Origin: Ruminococcus flavefaciens
GTDB lineage: Bacteria > Bacillota > Clostridia > Oscillospirales > Ruminococcaceae
NCBI GenBank assembly: GCA_902792495.1
Contig: CADBAC010000071.1
Span: 1 to 6,301 of the forward strand
Direction of reading: 5' to 3'
DNA: 6,301 nucleotides
The notes below the pieces were generated by a model. The model made no database searches. It was not told where the DNA came from and saw only the letters and a list, made by a program, of their open reading frames with translations. Of the stretch, positions 1 through 6,301 are shown piece after piece; position 1 is the stretch's first letter, and each line of letters starts with the position of its first letter. The position numbers were made by a program, and so were the translations under genes.

Positions 1-1
1 A

Positions 2-1018
2 ATTGCTACCGCTCACAACGCCAACGATAACCTTGAAACTGTTATCCTCAACCTTGCAAGAGGTTCTGCACTCAAAGGCATGGCAGGCATCCCCGTCAGA
101 CGAAGCAACATCATCCGTCCGCTGCTGACTGTCAGCCGTGAGGAGATCGAAGCTTTCCTGAGTGATCGTGGGCAGGACTTCGTTACCGACAGCACTAACC
201 TTTCCGATGATTATACCCGAAACAAGATAAGGCATAAGATAATTCCGCTGATGAGAGAACTGAACAGTTCAGTGGTCAGCACTTCTGTTCGGTCTATCGG
301 TGCTATGCGCTCGGAAAATGAGCTCATCGAAACCGAAACTGATGAGGCCGAGAAAAAATGCCGCAGAGATAACGTTTTCACAGGGCTGGGCGGATATCAT
401 ACTGTCATAAGGCGAAGATGCATCGCAAGGCTGCTTTCAGACAATTCGCTCCCCTATTCCGCAGACCGTCTTGCCGAAGCCGACAATATCCTCGTAAACG
501 GCGGAAAGCTGAATATTTCGGGGAATATCTATTTTGTCTCCGACGGCGGAAAAGCTGAACTCAAAACCATCGCTCCATGTGATAATACTGAGGAATTATC
601 GGCTGAACTCACAATCGGTGAAAACTCGATTTTCCCCGATAAAACGCTGATCTGCGAACTTCTTAATTGTGATGATTTGAAGAAAATTGAAGTCGTTAAC
701 AGTTTATTAACATTTTACGTGTTAGATTATGATAAAATAGTAGGAAGAGTTATTGTCAGAAACCGAAGATTCGGTGATAAGATAAGGCTCAAAGGTAAAA
801 ACTTCACGTCTTCCGTGAAAAAGCTGATAAACGAAAAAGTCCCTGCCCCGGAACGCAGTACCCTGCATTTCATTGAGGACAGCCAAGGGACTGTTTTCGC
901 CGAAAATATAGGCATCGCTCAGCGTGTTGCTCCCGACAGGGATACCGTGCGTTTCCTCAGAATATCAGTAATAACAAAATCAGATAGGAGTGGATCAATT
1001 GAACCCCAGAAGAAGTAA
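2..1018 (+). CDS. tilS: tRNA(Ile)-lysidine synthetase TilS, 5'-truncated by the window edge
   Basis: TilS uses ATP and lysine to convert the wobble C34 of tRNA-Ile(CAU) to lysidine in the cytoplasm, switching the tRNA from AUG to AUA decoding. The frame is open from base 2 and ends at TAA 1016-1018, giving 338 residues; full TilS proteins are about 430-470, so roughly the first 120-130 residues, with the SGGxDS ATP-binding loop, lie outside. Fragment residues 3-31 contain [11 protein letters not shown] and [14 protein letters not shown], the family's second nucleotide-domain signature. The segment around residues 253-265 ([13 protein letters not shown]) followed by [14 protein letters not shown] matches the TilS C-terminal domain. 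An ATG at 80 is internal and is not the true start. The 3' end overlaps ftsH by 20 bases. The family call is very secure. Confidence 0.95.
   Translation: MATAHNANDNLETVILNLARGSALKGMAGIPVRRSNIIRPLLTVSREEIEAFLSDRGQDFVTDSTNLSDDYTRNKIRHKIIPLMRELNSSVVSTSVRSIGAMRSENELIETETDEAEKKCRRDNVFTGLGGYHTVIRRRCIARLLSDNSLPYSADRLAEADNILVNGGKLNISGNIYFVSDGGKAELKTIAPCDNTEELSAELTIGENSIFPDKTLICELLNCDDLKKIEVVNSLLTFYVLDYDKIVGRVIVRNRRFGDKIRLKGKNFTSSVKKLINEKVPAPERSTLHFIEDSQGTVFAENIGIAQRVAPDRDTVRFLRISVITKSDRSGSIEPQKK
986..990 (+). promoter_or_regulatory. Ribosome binding site that decides the ftsH start
   Basis: AGGAG lies inside the last codons of tilS. It ends 8 bases before TTG 999, an ideal spacing. The upstream alternative GTG 990 shares its G with this motif and cannot be served by it. 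No ATG occurs in the frame until after the second membrane segment, so a non-ATG start is required. Confidence 0.75.
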
Positions 1019-2936
1019 AGGCGTTTTCACCTACCTCCTCGTCGTCCTGATCGCAATTTTCTGTATCTATTTCGTCAGCACAAGACTGAACGAAAGTACC
1101 GAAAAAACCGATTACACCACGATCATCGGCTACTTTGACGATTACAAAGTATCCTATTACGAACTCGATCTTGGTACAGGTGAACTCAAATATCAGCTCA
1201 GAGGTGAGGAAGTAAAGAAAAGATACAGTGTTCCGAATGTAAGCATCTTCCTTGATGATACCGAGAATTACCGTATCGAGTACAATAAGAAACACCCGGA
1301 TGAACCGCTGCAGCAGAATTACATCAAGATCACTGACAGAACATGGCTGTATTCTCTTATCCCTGTTCTGCTCACTATCGCTCTCGGCATCGCTATCCTC
1401 TACTTCATGATGAAGCAGAGCGGAGGCGGCGGGAAGTACACTTCATTCGGCAAGGCTAATCTAAAAAGCAGTGCAAGTGCAAGAAAGGCTACTTTCAAGG
1501 ACGTTGCAGGTGCTGATGAAGAAAAGCAGGAGCTCGAAGAGATCGTTGACTTCCTGAAAAATCCAAACAAATACAAAGAGATCGGCGCTAAAGTGCCAAA
1601 GGGAGTTCTCCTTTTAGGCCCTCCCGGTACAGGTAAGACTCTCCTTGCAAGAGCCGTTGCAGGCGAGGCAGGATGCCCGTTCTTCCCTATCTCAGGTTCC
1701 GACTTCGTTGAAATGTTCGTCGGTGTCGGTGCTTCACGAGTAAGAGACCTCTTTGAACAGGCCAAGAAACACTCACCTTCCATCATCTTCATCGATGAGA
1801 TCGACGCTGTAGGACGTCACAGAGGCGCAGGTCTCGGCGGCGGACACGATGAACGTGAACAGACACTTAACCAGCTTCTCGTTGAGATGGACGGCTTTAC
1901 AGGCAACGAAAGCGTTATCGTTATCGCTGCTACCAACAGACGTGATATCCTCGATCCCGCTCTTCTCCGTCCGGGTCGTTTCGACAGACAGATAGTTGTC
2001 GGCTATCCCGATGTAAAGGGCAGAGAGGATATTCTCAAAGTTCACGCTAAAAACAAGCCCCTCGGTCCTGATGTAGACCTCAAGGTCATCGCTCAGACCA
2101 CTCAGGGATTCACAGGAGCAGACCTGGAAAACCTCCTCAATGAAGCAGCTCTCCTTGCTGCACGAAATGAGAGGATGTCCATTACAGAAAAGGATATCGA
2201 AGAGGCTACCATGAAGGTCATTGCAGGTCCTGAGAAGAAATCACGTATCGTTACAGAACACGACAAGAGAATCACTGCTTACCACGAAGCAGGTCATGCA
2301 GTTGCCGCTTATAACCTTCCTACTCAGGATAAGGTACATCAGGTAACTATCATCCAGCGTGGTATGGCCGCAGGCCTTACTGTTACCCGTCCTGATAACG
2401 ATGACAGCCATGTTTCAAGAAACCAGATGAGAGAAAGCATCGTTATGCTCCTCGGCGGCCGTGTTGCGGAAGAGCTCTTCATCGACGATATCTGTACAGG
2501 TGCTTCCAATGATATCGAAAGAGCTACCAAGACTGCAAGAAATATGGTCACAAAGTACGGCTTCTCAAAGAAGATCGGTACTGTAGTTTACGGCTCGGAC
2601 AGCGATGAGGTATTCATCGGCAAGGATTACGGCCACACCAAGAATTACAGTGAAGCTGTTGCTGCTCAGATCGACGAAGAGGTCCGCCTCATCATCGAAA
2701 AGGCTTACAACGACTGTACTGAGATCCTCAAGGCTAATTCAGACAAGATGCACTTGCTTGCCAAGTATCTCCTGAAGTTTGAGAAGATCGACGGCGATGA
2801 CTTCGTAAAGCTTATGAAAGGCGAGATCACTGAGGATATCCTCAAGGATGACGAACCTGCAAAGGACGATGACAGCGCTGACAGCGAAAATACAATTGAA
2901 GCTGATACAGAAAAAACTATCGGCATCGAAGAATAA
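999..2936 (+). CDS. ftsH: ATP-dependent zinc metalloprotease FtsH
   Basis: FtsH is a hexameric membrane-anchored AAA+ protease that extracts and degrades misplaced membrane proteins and some short-lived cytoplasmic regulators. From TTG 999 it has 645 residues, normal for the family. The order is: membrane segment at about 9-27, extracytoplasmic domain at about 28-114, second membrane segment at about 116-138, a Gly-rich linker, then the AAA+ domain. That domain has Walker A GPPGTGKT at 207-214, pore loop FVG at 240-242, Walker B IIFIDEID at 262-269, and the second region of homology with arginine fingers R324 and R327. The protease domain has HEAGH at 429-433, with D505 (in GASNDIE) as the likely third zinc ligand. 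All catalytic residues are intact. The last 30 or so residues form a strongly acidic, probably disordered tail. The start overlaps tilS by 20 bases, suggesting co-transcription and possibly translational coupling. GTG 990 is a less likely start. Confidence 0.98.
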   Translation: MNPRRSKGVFTYLLVVLIAIFCIYFVSTRLNESTEKTDYTTIIGYFDDYKVSYYELDLGTGELKYQLRGEEVKKRYSVPNVSIFLDDTENYRIEYNKKHPDEPLQQNYIKITDRTWLYSLIPVLLTIALGIAILYFMMKQSGGGGKYTSFGKANLKSSASARKATFKDVAGADEEKQELEEIVDFLKNPNKYKEIGAKVPKGVLLLGPPGTGKTLLARAVAGEAGCPFFPISGSDFVEMFVGVGASRVRDLFEQAKKHSPSIIFIDEIDAVGRHRGAGLGGGHDEREQTLNQLLVEMDGFTGNESVIVIAATNRRDILDPALLRPGRFDRQIVVGYPDVKGREDILKVHAKNKPLGPDVDLKVIAQTTQGFTGADLENLLNEAALLAARNERMSITEKDIEEATMKVIAGPEKKSRIVTEHDKRITAYHEAGHAVAAYNLPTQDKVHQVTIIQRGMAAGLTVTRPDNDDSHVSRNQMRESIVMLLGGRVAEELFIDDICTGASNDIERATKTARNMVTKYGFSKKIGTVVYGSDSDEVFIGKDYGHTKNYSEAVAAQIDEEVRLIIEKAYNDCTEILKANSDKMHLLAKYLLKFEKIDGDDFVKLMKGEITEDILKDDEPAKDDDSADSENTIEADTEKTIGIEE

Positions 2937-2941
2937 TCCCG

Positions 2942-2972
2942 AAATCCCGAGGCACCTCCTCGGGATTTCTTA
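2942..2972 (+). terminator. Probable intrinsic terminator after ftsH
   Basis: A perfect inverted repeat begins 5 bases after the ftsH stop: AAATCCCGAGG (2942-2952), a 5-base loop, and CCTCGGGATTT (2958-2968), then CTTAAT. The 11-bp stem with a GC core and T-ending arm fits a rho-independent terminator, though the T run is short and interrupted. It separates the tilS-ftsH unit from the promoter of the next operon. The A/T-ended arms would also allow some function on the opposite strand. Confidence 0.8.
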
Positions 2973-3010
2973 ATCTTTGATTACAAAGAGTTAAAATCAG
3001 TTTAAAATTA

Positions 3011-3039
3011 TTGAAGTAAGCTTTTTCATGTGTTATAAT
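3011..3039 (+). promoter_or_regulatory. Sigma-A-type promoter of the FHA-SEDS-PBP operon
   Basis: TTGAAG (3011-3016) matches the first four bases of the -35 consensus. A 17-base spacer follows, then a consensus -10 TATAAT (3034-3039) preceded by TG at 3031-3032, which makes it an extended -10. An A/T-rich block just upstream (about 2990-3010) could act as an UP element. Transcription would start near 3046, giving a leader of about 35 bases with GGAGGT at 3069-3074 before the ATG at 3081. Confidence 0.85.
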
Positions 3040-3080
3040 ATGAAAAATGCACTTAGAACTCTATAAACGGAGGTGTTTTC

Positions 3081-3500
3081 ATGAATTCTATGAACCTCAT
3101 ACTTTGTGCTGTGGCTGCTACGGCTCTTGATCTGTGTACGCTTATACTCATCATAACTGCTTACCGTGAAAAGCGCTCGGCTACAAAAAACTGGGATTGG
3201 GTAGCAAATTCCATGGAACTCGCCGAACAGGGCATGACTTACGATCTCGGATGTGACGAGATACTCATCGGCCGTCATGCTTCGGCTGACATAAGGCTCC
3301 CGGACCTTTCTGTCTCCCGCTACCACGCTATGCTGACTGTTTCAAACGGACGCTGGACTATCACCGATATCGGTTCAAAGTCAGGCGTATTTGTCAACGG
3401 TAATCTGGTACATGAAGCTGTCCTGCATGAAAATGACATTATCAAGCTCGGCAACCGCCGACTTGTTTTCAGAAAAAGGAGGGATGAACGTGTACGCTAA
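3081..3500 (+). CDS. Membrane-anchored FHA-domain protein
   Basis: This 139-residue protein has one N-terminal membrane segment (about 5-27), followed by basic residues R29, K31 and R32 that place the rest in the cytoplasm. After a short linker, an FHA domain spans about 53-131: LIGRHASADIRL at 62-73, SRYH at 79-82, DIGSKSGVFVNG at 96-107, and a final IKLGNRRLVF strand. FHA domains bind phosphothreonine peptides. The key Arg (R65), Ser (S79), His (H82) and the later Asn (N106) are present, but the usual Asn of the S-x-N-G-T loop is Ser here (S101). The start ATG is supported by GGAGGT at 3069-3074. It is the first gene of an operon with a SEDS glycosyltransferase and a class B PBP, so a role in controlling that wall-synthesis pair is inferred. 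The ligand is unknown, and no kinase lies in the window. Confidence 0.93.
   Translation: MNSMNLILCAVAATALDLCTLILIITAYREKRSATKNWDWVANSMELAEQGMTYDLGCDEILIGRHASADIRLPDLSVSRYHAMLTVSNGRWTITDIGSKSGVFVNGNLVHEAVLHENDIIKLGNRRLVFRKRRDERVR
3477..3482 (+). promoter_or_regulatory. Ribosome binding site that decides the SEDS gene start
   Basis: AGGAGG lies at the end of the FHA gene. It leaves only 1 base before ATG 3484 but 7 before GTG 3490, so the GTG is the better-spaced start. Choosing ATG 3484 would add only two residues. Confidence 0.65.
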
Positions 3501-4782
3501 TCCTGTAGCTTATATATTCTCATGTATCTTCGTTCTTCTTGCACATTCATCCATGCTGGTAAACATATACTTCAACGGAAACTATACTGATATCAAAGAT
3601 GTGATAGCACTCGGAACTGCTGTTCTCATTCTGGATATCGTTTACTTTGTTGTTATGCTGTTTTTCAAGCAGATATCATACGCTGTGGATTTTCTGCTCA
3701 TTCTCATACTGAATATGAGCGTTATCTTTCAATCCTGCTTTGGCGGTGTGGGCTTTGACCTGAAACACTATATAACCTGTATCGCTGCGCTGATCGCCTG
3801 CAAAGCAGGATTCCTTTTCTGCCGCAACCATAAGTGGATACAGGAACAAAAGAAGTATATATATGCTGCTATCGGTGTTCTCATGGCTATAATACTTCTT
3901 TTTACAGGCTCAAGAAGTATGTGGATCAATTTCAATTCATTCTCCATACAGCCTTCAGAGTTCATTAAACCTCTGTTCATACTTGCCTGTGCCACATCAG
4001 TCATGGACCAGCAGAAAAGGCATAAGATAGTCTTTGTCAATGTTGTATATGAAAACATTGCTCTCTTTTGTCTCACAGGCGCTATCGTACTTTTGCAGTG
4101 GTGGTGCCGTGACCTGGGAAGCCTGCCAACTTTCATGGGTATCTATGCCTGCGGATTCCTTCTCAGGATATGCTACCCGAAAGCTAAATTCTCAAAGAAA
4201 AAACTGATATTTGCAGGTGTGGTTCTTCTGGCAGTTGCTATTATAGGTATCAGATTTGCTCCTGAATACGTTCAGCACCGTCTCCACGTAGATATATGGA
4301 ATGACAAAAACGGCGACGGCTGGCAGCAGGCACAGGCACTCATAGGCATCGCTAACGGCGGATGGTTCGGTGTAGGCCCCGGAAAGGGCTACCTCCATAA
4401 CATTTTCGCTTACGACTGCGATATCGTTTTCTCGACTATCTGCGAGGAATGGGGTCTGCTTTACGGCCTTATGATGGTATGCGTTATCCTTATCATGATC
4501 GCTATACCGCTTATCAATCCCCCACGCTCATACTTCCACGGTACAATGTCAGCCGGTGTCTGTGCCGCATTTGTAGTGCAGATGGCGCTGAATATCTTCG
4601 GCTCATGCAACCTTATACCGTTCACAGGTGTTACTATCCCCTTCATATCAACAGGAGGAAGCTCTATGGTCGTAAGCGGCCTTATGATAGGTATGCTCAT
4701 GGCCTGCCAGTCACCTGTTTTCAAAGAGCCAAAGAACAAGAAAAAACTCAAGCCCGTTCCTGCATGGAGGTGGACTGAATGA
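3490..4782 (+). CDS. SEDS family (FtsW/RodA/SpoVE) peptidoglycan glycosyltransferase
   Basis: SEDS proteins polymerise lipid II into glycan strands at the outer face of the membrane, working with a class B PBP. From GTG 3490 this one has 430 residues, against about 370-410 for typical members. Family signatures are clear: FSIQPSEFIKP with QPSEF at 154-158; CRDLGS with R207-D208; QQAQALIGIANGG and the Gly-rich GVGPGKG; CDIVFSTICEEWG, whose D311 aligns with the catalytic Asp of the TDFIF motif; and PFISTGGSS at 384-392. I count about 12 hydrophobic segments, five of them before QPSEF instead of three, ending in a Lys-rich cytoplasmic tail. The start overlaps the FHA gene by 11 bases, and the stop overlaps the PBP start as ATGA. 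A longer frame opening at 3391 would bury the start inside the FHA domain and has no good ribosome binding site. Whether it serves elongation, division or sporulation cannot be told from sequence. Confidence 0.94.
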   Translation: MYANPVAYIFSCIFVLLAHSSMLVNIYFNGNYTDIKDVIALGTAVLILDIVYFVVMLFFKQISYAVDFLLILILNMSVIFQSCFGGVGFDLKHYITCIAALIACKAGFLFCRNHKWIQEQKKYIYAAIGVLMAIILLFTGSRSMWINFNSFSIQPSEFIKPLFILACATSVMDQQKRHKIVFVNVVYENIALFCLTGAIVLLQWWCRDLGSLPTFMGIYACGFLLRICYPKAKFSKKKLIFAGVVLLAVAIIGIRFAPEYVQHRLHVDIWNDKNGDGWQQAQALIGIANGGWFGVGPGKGYLHNIFAYDCDIVFSTICEEWGLLYGLMMVCVILIMIAIPLINPPRSYFHGTMSAGVCAAFVVQMALNIFGSCNLIPFTGVTIPFISTGGSSMVVSGLMIGMLMACQSPVFKEPKNKKKLKPVPAWRWTE

Positions 4783-6137
4783 AAAGTATAAGACGATGTC
4801 AGCACATCATCAGCTTCATTATCGTTATGTTCATTATCGGTATGGCTGTGCTGGTGCTGAAAATACAGCGTGAAGCTCCATTCTATATGATGAACTCCGA
4901 CCACCATGAACTGGGATTTGTGTACGACAGAAAGGGCGATGTCCTCTTTGACGGCACAGGCGAAAATCAGTACCCCGAAAACTACTTTATCGATATCGGC
5001 AATATCATCGGTGACGATTCGGGACAGATGAACAATACACTCGTTGCTCAGAATATCGAAAAGCTCAACAACTACAGCTTCTCAGGCGGCCTTACAAGCA
5101 ACGGCAGAGCCTCCATATACACCACTATGGATCACGAGGCTAACCGTGCGGTATACAACGCTTTCGGCTATCAGGAAGGCTGTGTGGTCGCTTATAACTA
5201 CGCTACAGGCGATATCCTTGTTTCCACAAGTCTGCCGTCTATCGACGTTACTCAGGGTTATGACGCTATCGACAGCTTCAAGCCCGGTACACTCATGTCA
5301 AAAACGCTCTACAAGACCATCCCAGGCTCGACCCAGAAGGTATCAACTGTTATTTCTGCTCTTGAAATAATGGGCGCTGAGAGACTTTTCTCCAAGAGTT
5401 ATACCTGCACAGGTCAGTACATCAACCGCACAGGTCTCAATATCGACTGCCATAACATCTACGGTCACGGCACTCTCAATATCCAGCAGGCCGTAGAAAA
5501 CAGCTGTAACCCCTTCTTCGCTCAGCTTATAGAGGACGATGATCTTCCCCTCGACAGACTTATCGAGCAGTACAGAAAGCTCGGATACGCTGTAAACGGC
5601 GACGAAGACAAGTATTTCGATATAGACGGCATACAGTGCGAGAGAGCTTCTACCAATCTGACTGATAAGTACGAATTCACTACTCAGTGGGGCTGTATCG
5701 GTCAGGGCGATACTATCGTAAGTCCAATGCAGCTTATGATGTGGCAGAGCGCCATCGCTAACGGCACAGGAAGAATGACCATGCCTCACCTCATAGACCA
5801 CTGCGTTAACGTCAACGGTACTGTTACAGATGCCGCTAAGATCGAATACAGCGAACAGCTGTTCTCTCCTGAAACAGCCGCTACAATGAAGCAGATACTC
5901 CTCACTAACGGCGCTAACCACTACGCTTACTCCATCAGCGGATACAACGTAGGTGTCAAAAGCGGTACCGCTCAGGTCGATGAAGGCGCTAACGAGAACT
6001 CTCTCCTCGTCGGCTTCGTGGACGATCCTGCTTTTCCTGTGGCTTTCTGCATCCTCATCGAGAAAAAGAACGAGGGATTCCTTACCACCGAGCAGATCGC
6101 TCAGGTCCTCCTTGATAACCTCAGAGCCGATTTCTGA
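4779..6137 (+). CDS. Class B penicillin-binding protein (PbpA-like D,D-transpeptidase)
   Basis: This 452-residue protein crosslinks peptidoglycan stem peptides outside the membrane and is a target of beta-lactams. An uncleaved membrane anchor spans about 9-27, preceded by basic residues. A short N-terminal region follows, with FVYDRKGDVLFDG at about 47-59, in the position of the class B GxIxDRxG motif. The transpeptidase domain runs from about 111 to the end. Active-site motifs are complete: S184-T-Q-K187 (nucleophile Ser in PGSTQKV), S242-C-N244, and K394-S-G-T397. TATGDIL, GHGTLNIQQAVENS and CIGQGDTIVSPMQL are also typical. The protein is compact: the large dimerisation or pedestal domain of most class B PBPs is much reduced, as in PbpA-type enzymes paired with RodA. 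The ATG is preceded by GGAGG at 4766-4770 and overlaps the SEDS stop by 4 bases. It is the natural transpeptidase partner of that glycosyltransferase. Eight cysteines lie in the extracytoplasmic part. Confidence 0.96.
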   Translation: MKSIRRCQHIISFIIVMFIIGMAVLVLKIQREAPFYMMNSDHHELGFVYDRKGDVLFDGTGENQYPENYFIDIGNIIGDDSGQMNNTLVAQNIEKLNNYSFSGGLTSNGRASIYTTMDHEANRAVYNAFGYQEGCVVAYNYATGDILVSTSLPSIDVTQGYDAIDSFKPGTLMSKTLYKTIPGSTQKVSTVISALEIMGAERLFSKSYTCTGQYINRTGLNIDCHNIYGHGTLNIQQAVENSCNPFFAQLIEDDDLPLDRLIEQYRKLGYAVNGDEDKYFDIDGIQCERASTNLTDKYEFTTQWGCIGQGDTIVSPMQLMMWQSAIANGTGRMTMPHLIDHCVNVNGTVTDAAKIEYSEQLFSPETAATMKQILLTNGANHYAYSISGYNVGVKSGTAQVDEGANENSLLVGFVDDPAFPVAFCILIEKKNEGFLTTEQIAQVLLDNLRADF

Positions 6138-6301
6138 TCACTAAAATGGCGCACTTAACTGTGGTGCTCGTATAGCAGCTTTATATGTATTTATCGGGGA
6201 AGAACCTTTCTGAGGAAAGGTTCTTCCCCGACCCCCTTTCCAAAGACTTTTAATAGAATTTTGCCCCATAGAGGGCGCTCCATGTAAGATGTGAAAACCA
6301 G
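6138..6301. other. Terminal intergenic stretch without a credible gene
   Basis: Apart from the 16-bp hairpin, these 164 bases show no plus-strand start with a ribosome binding site and no tRNA-like fold. One minus-strand frame is open from the window edge to 6191, but it runs through the hairpin and looks like a by-product of it. Confidence 0.6.
6195..6230 (+). terminator. Perfect 16-bp hairpin, likely operon terminator and possible dispersed repeat
   Basis: CGGGGAAGAACCTTTC (6195-6210), loop TGAG, and GAAAGGTTCTTCCCCG (6215-6230) form a perfect 16-bp stem with a 4-base loop, starting 57 bases after the PBP stop. No T run follows immediately; the sequence continues ACCCCCTTTCC and reaches CTTTTAAT about 16 bases on. 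It is therefore not a textbook intrinsic terminator but could still end or protect the operon transcript. Arms this long and perfect, with the following C-rich tail, resemble a dispersed intergenic repeat I recall from ruminococcal genomes; this was not verified. Confidence 0.6.

Noticed and set aside
80..82. ATG as the start of tilS
   Set aside because: The frame upstream to base 2 encodes the conserved TilS segment [11 protein letters not shown], so the gene simply begins outside the window.
2937..3080. Riboswitch or small RNA in the ftsH-FHA gap
   Set aside because: The leader after the predicted transcription start is only about 35 bases with no extended fold; the rest is explained by a terminator and a promoter.
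3391..3489. Longer version of the SEDS gene starting at ATG 3391
   Set aside because: The added residues are an out-of-frame reading of the FHA domain and there is no suitable ribosome binding site; AGGAGG at 3477-3482 points to 3490.
4449..4907. Plus- and minus-strand frames overlapping the SEDS-PBP junction
   Set aside because: Both lie in other frames of two well-supported genes and encode low-complexity, unrecognisable peptides.
5343..5921. Long minus-strand frame of 192 codons opposite the PBP gene
   Set aside because: It is fully antisense to the conserved transpeptidase domain with intact SxN, and shows no domain of its own.
6191..6301. Minus-strand open frame of 36 sense codons running off the window edge
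   Set aside because: It passes straight through the perfect hairpin and encodes its arms, has no recognisable domain, and resembles spurious peptides predicted from such repeats.

Overview
The window is a plus-strand stretch of chromosome from what looks like an anaerobic low-to-mid-GC Firmicute, most likely a Ruminococcus-like member of the Clostridia. That placement is inferred from the strong GGAGG-type ribosome binding sites, the use of TTG and GTG starts, the tilS-ftsH adjacency, the FHA-SEDS-PBP cluster, and a hairpin repeat of a kind I recall from such genomes. It could not be checked by a search.

Region 1 (bases 2-2936) holds the 3' part of tilS (tRNA-Ile lysidine synthetase, 5' end outside the window) followed by a complete ftsH (membrane AAA+ zinc protease). 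ftsH starts inside the tilS reading frame at a non-ATG codon. A perfect 11-bp hairpin after ftsH (2942-2968) probably ends this transcription unit.

Region 2 (2937-3080) is a 144-base intergenic stretch with the terminator, a small dyad, an A/T-rich block, and a very good sigma-A-type promoter (TTGAAG, 17-base spacer, extended TG-n-TATAAT).

Region 3 (3081-6137) is a tight three-gene operon driven by that promoter: a membrane-anchored FHA-domain protein, a SEDS family (FtsW/RodA/SpoVE) glycosyltransferase with about 12 membrane segments, and a compact class B penicillin-binding protein with all three active-site motifs. The genes overlap by 11 and 4 bases. SEDS proteins polymerise glycan strands from lipid II and class B PBPs crosslink them, so the last two genes form a cognate peptidoglycan synthase pair. 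The FHA protein is a plausible phosphorylation-responsive regulator. The arrangement recalls the actinobacterial fha-rodA-pbpA-pknA-pknB locus, but no kinase or phosphatase gene is present in this window.

Region 4 (6138-6301) shows no convincing gene. It carries a perfect 16-bp hairpin (6195-6230) that probably ends the operon and may belong to a dispersed repeat family. No RNA gene, CRISPR array or transposase was seen. The genes are recognisable families; the least described part is the kinase-less FHA-SEDS-PBP module.
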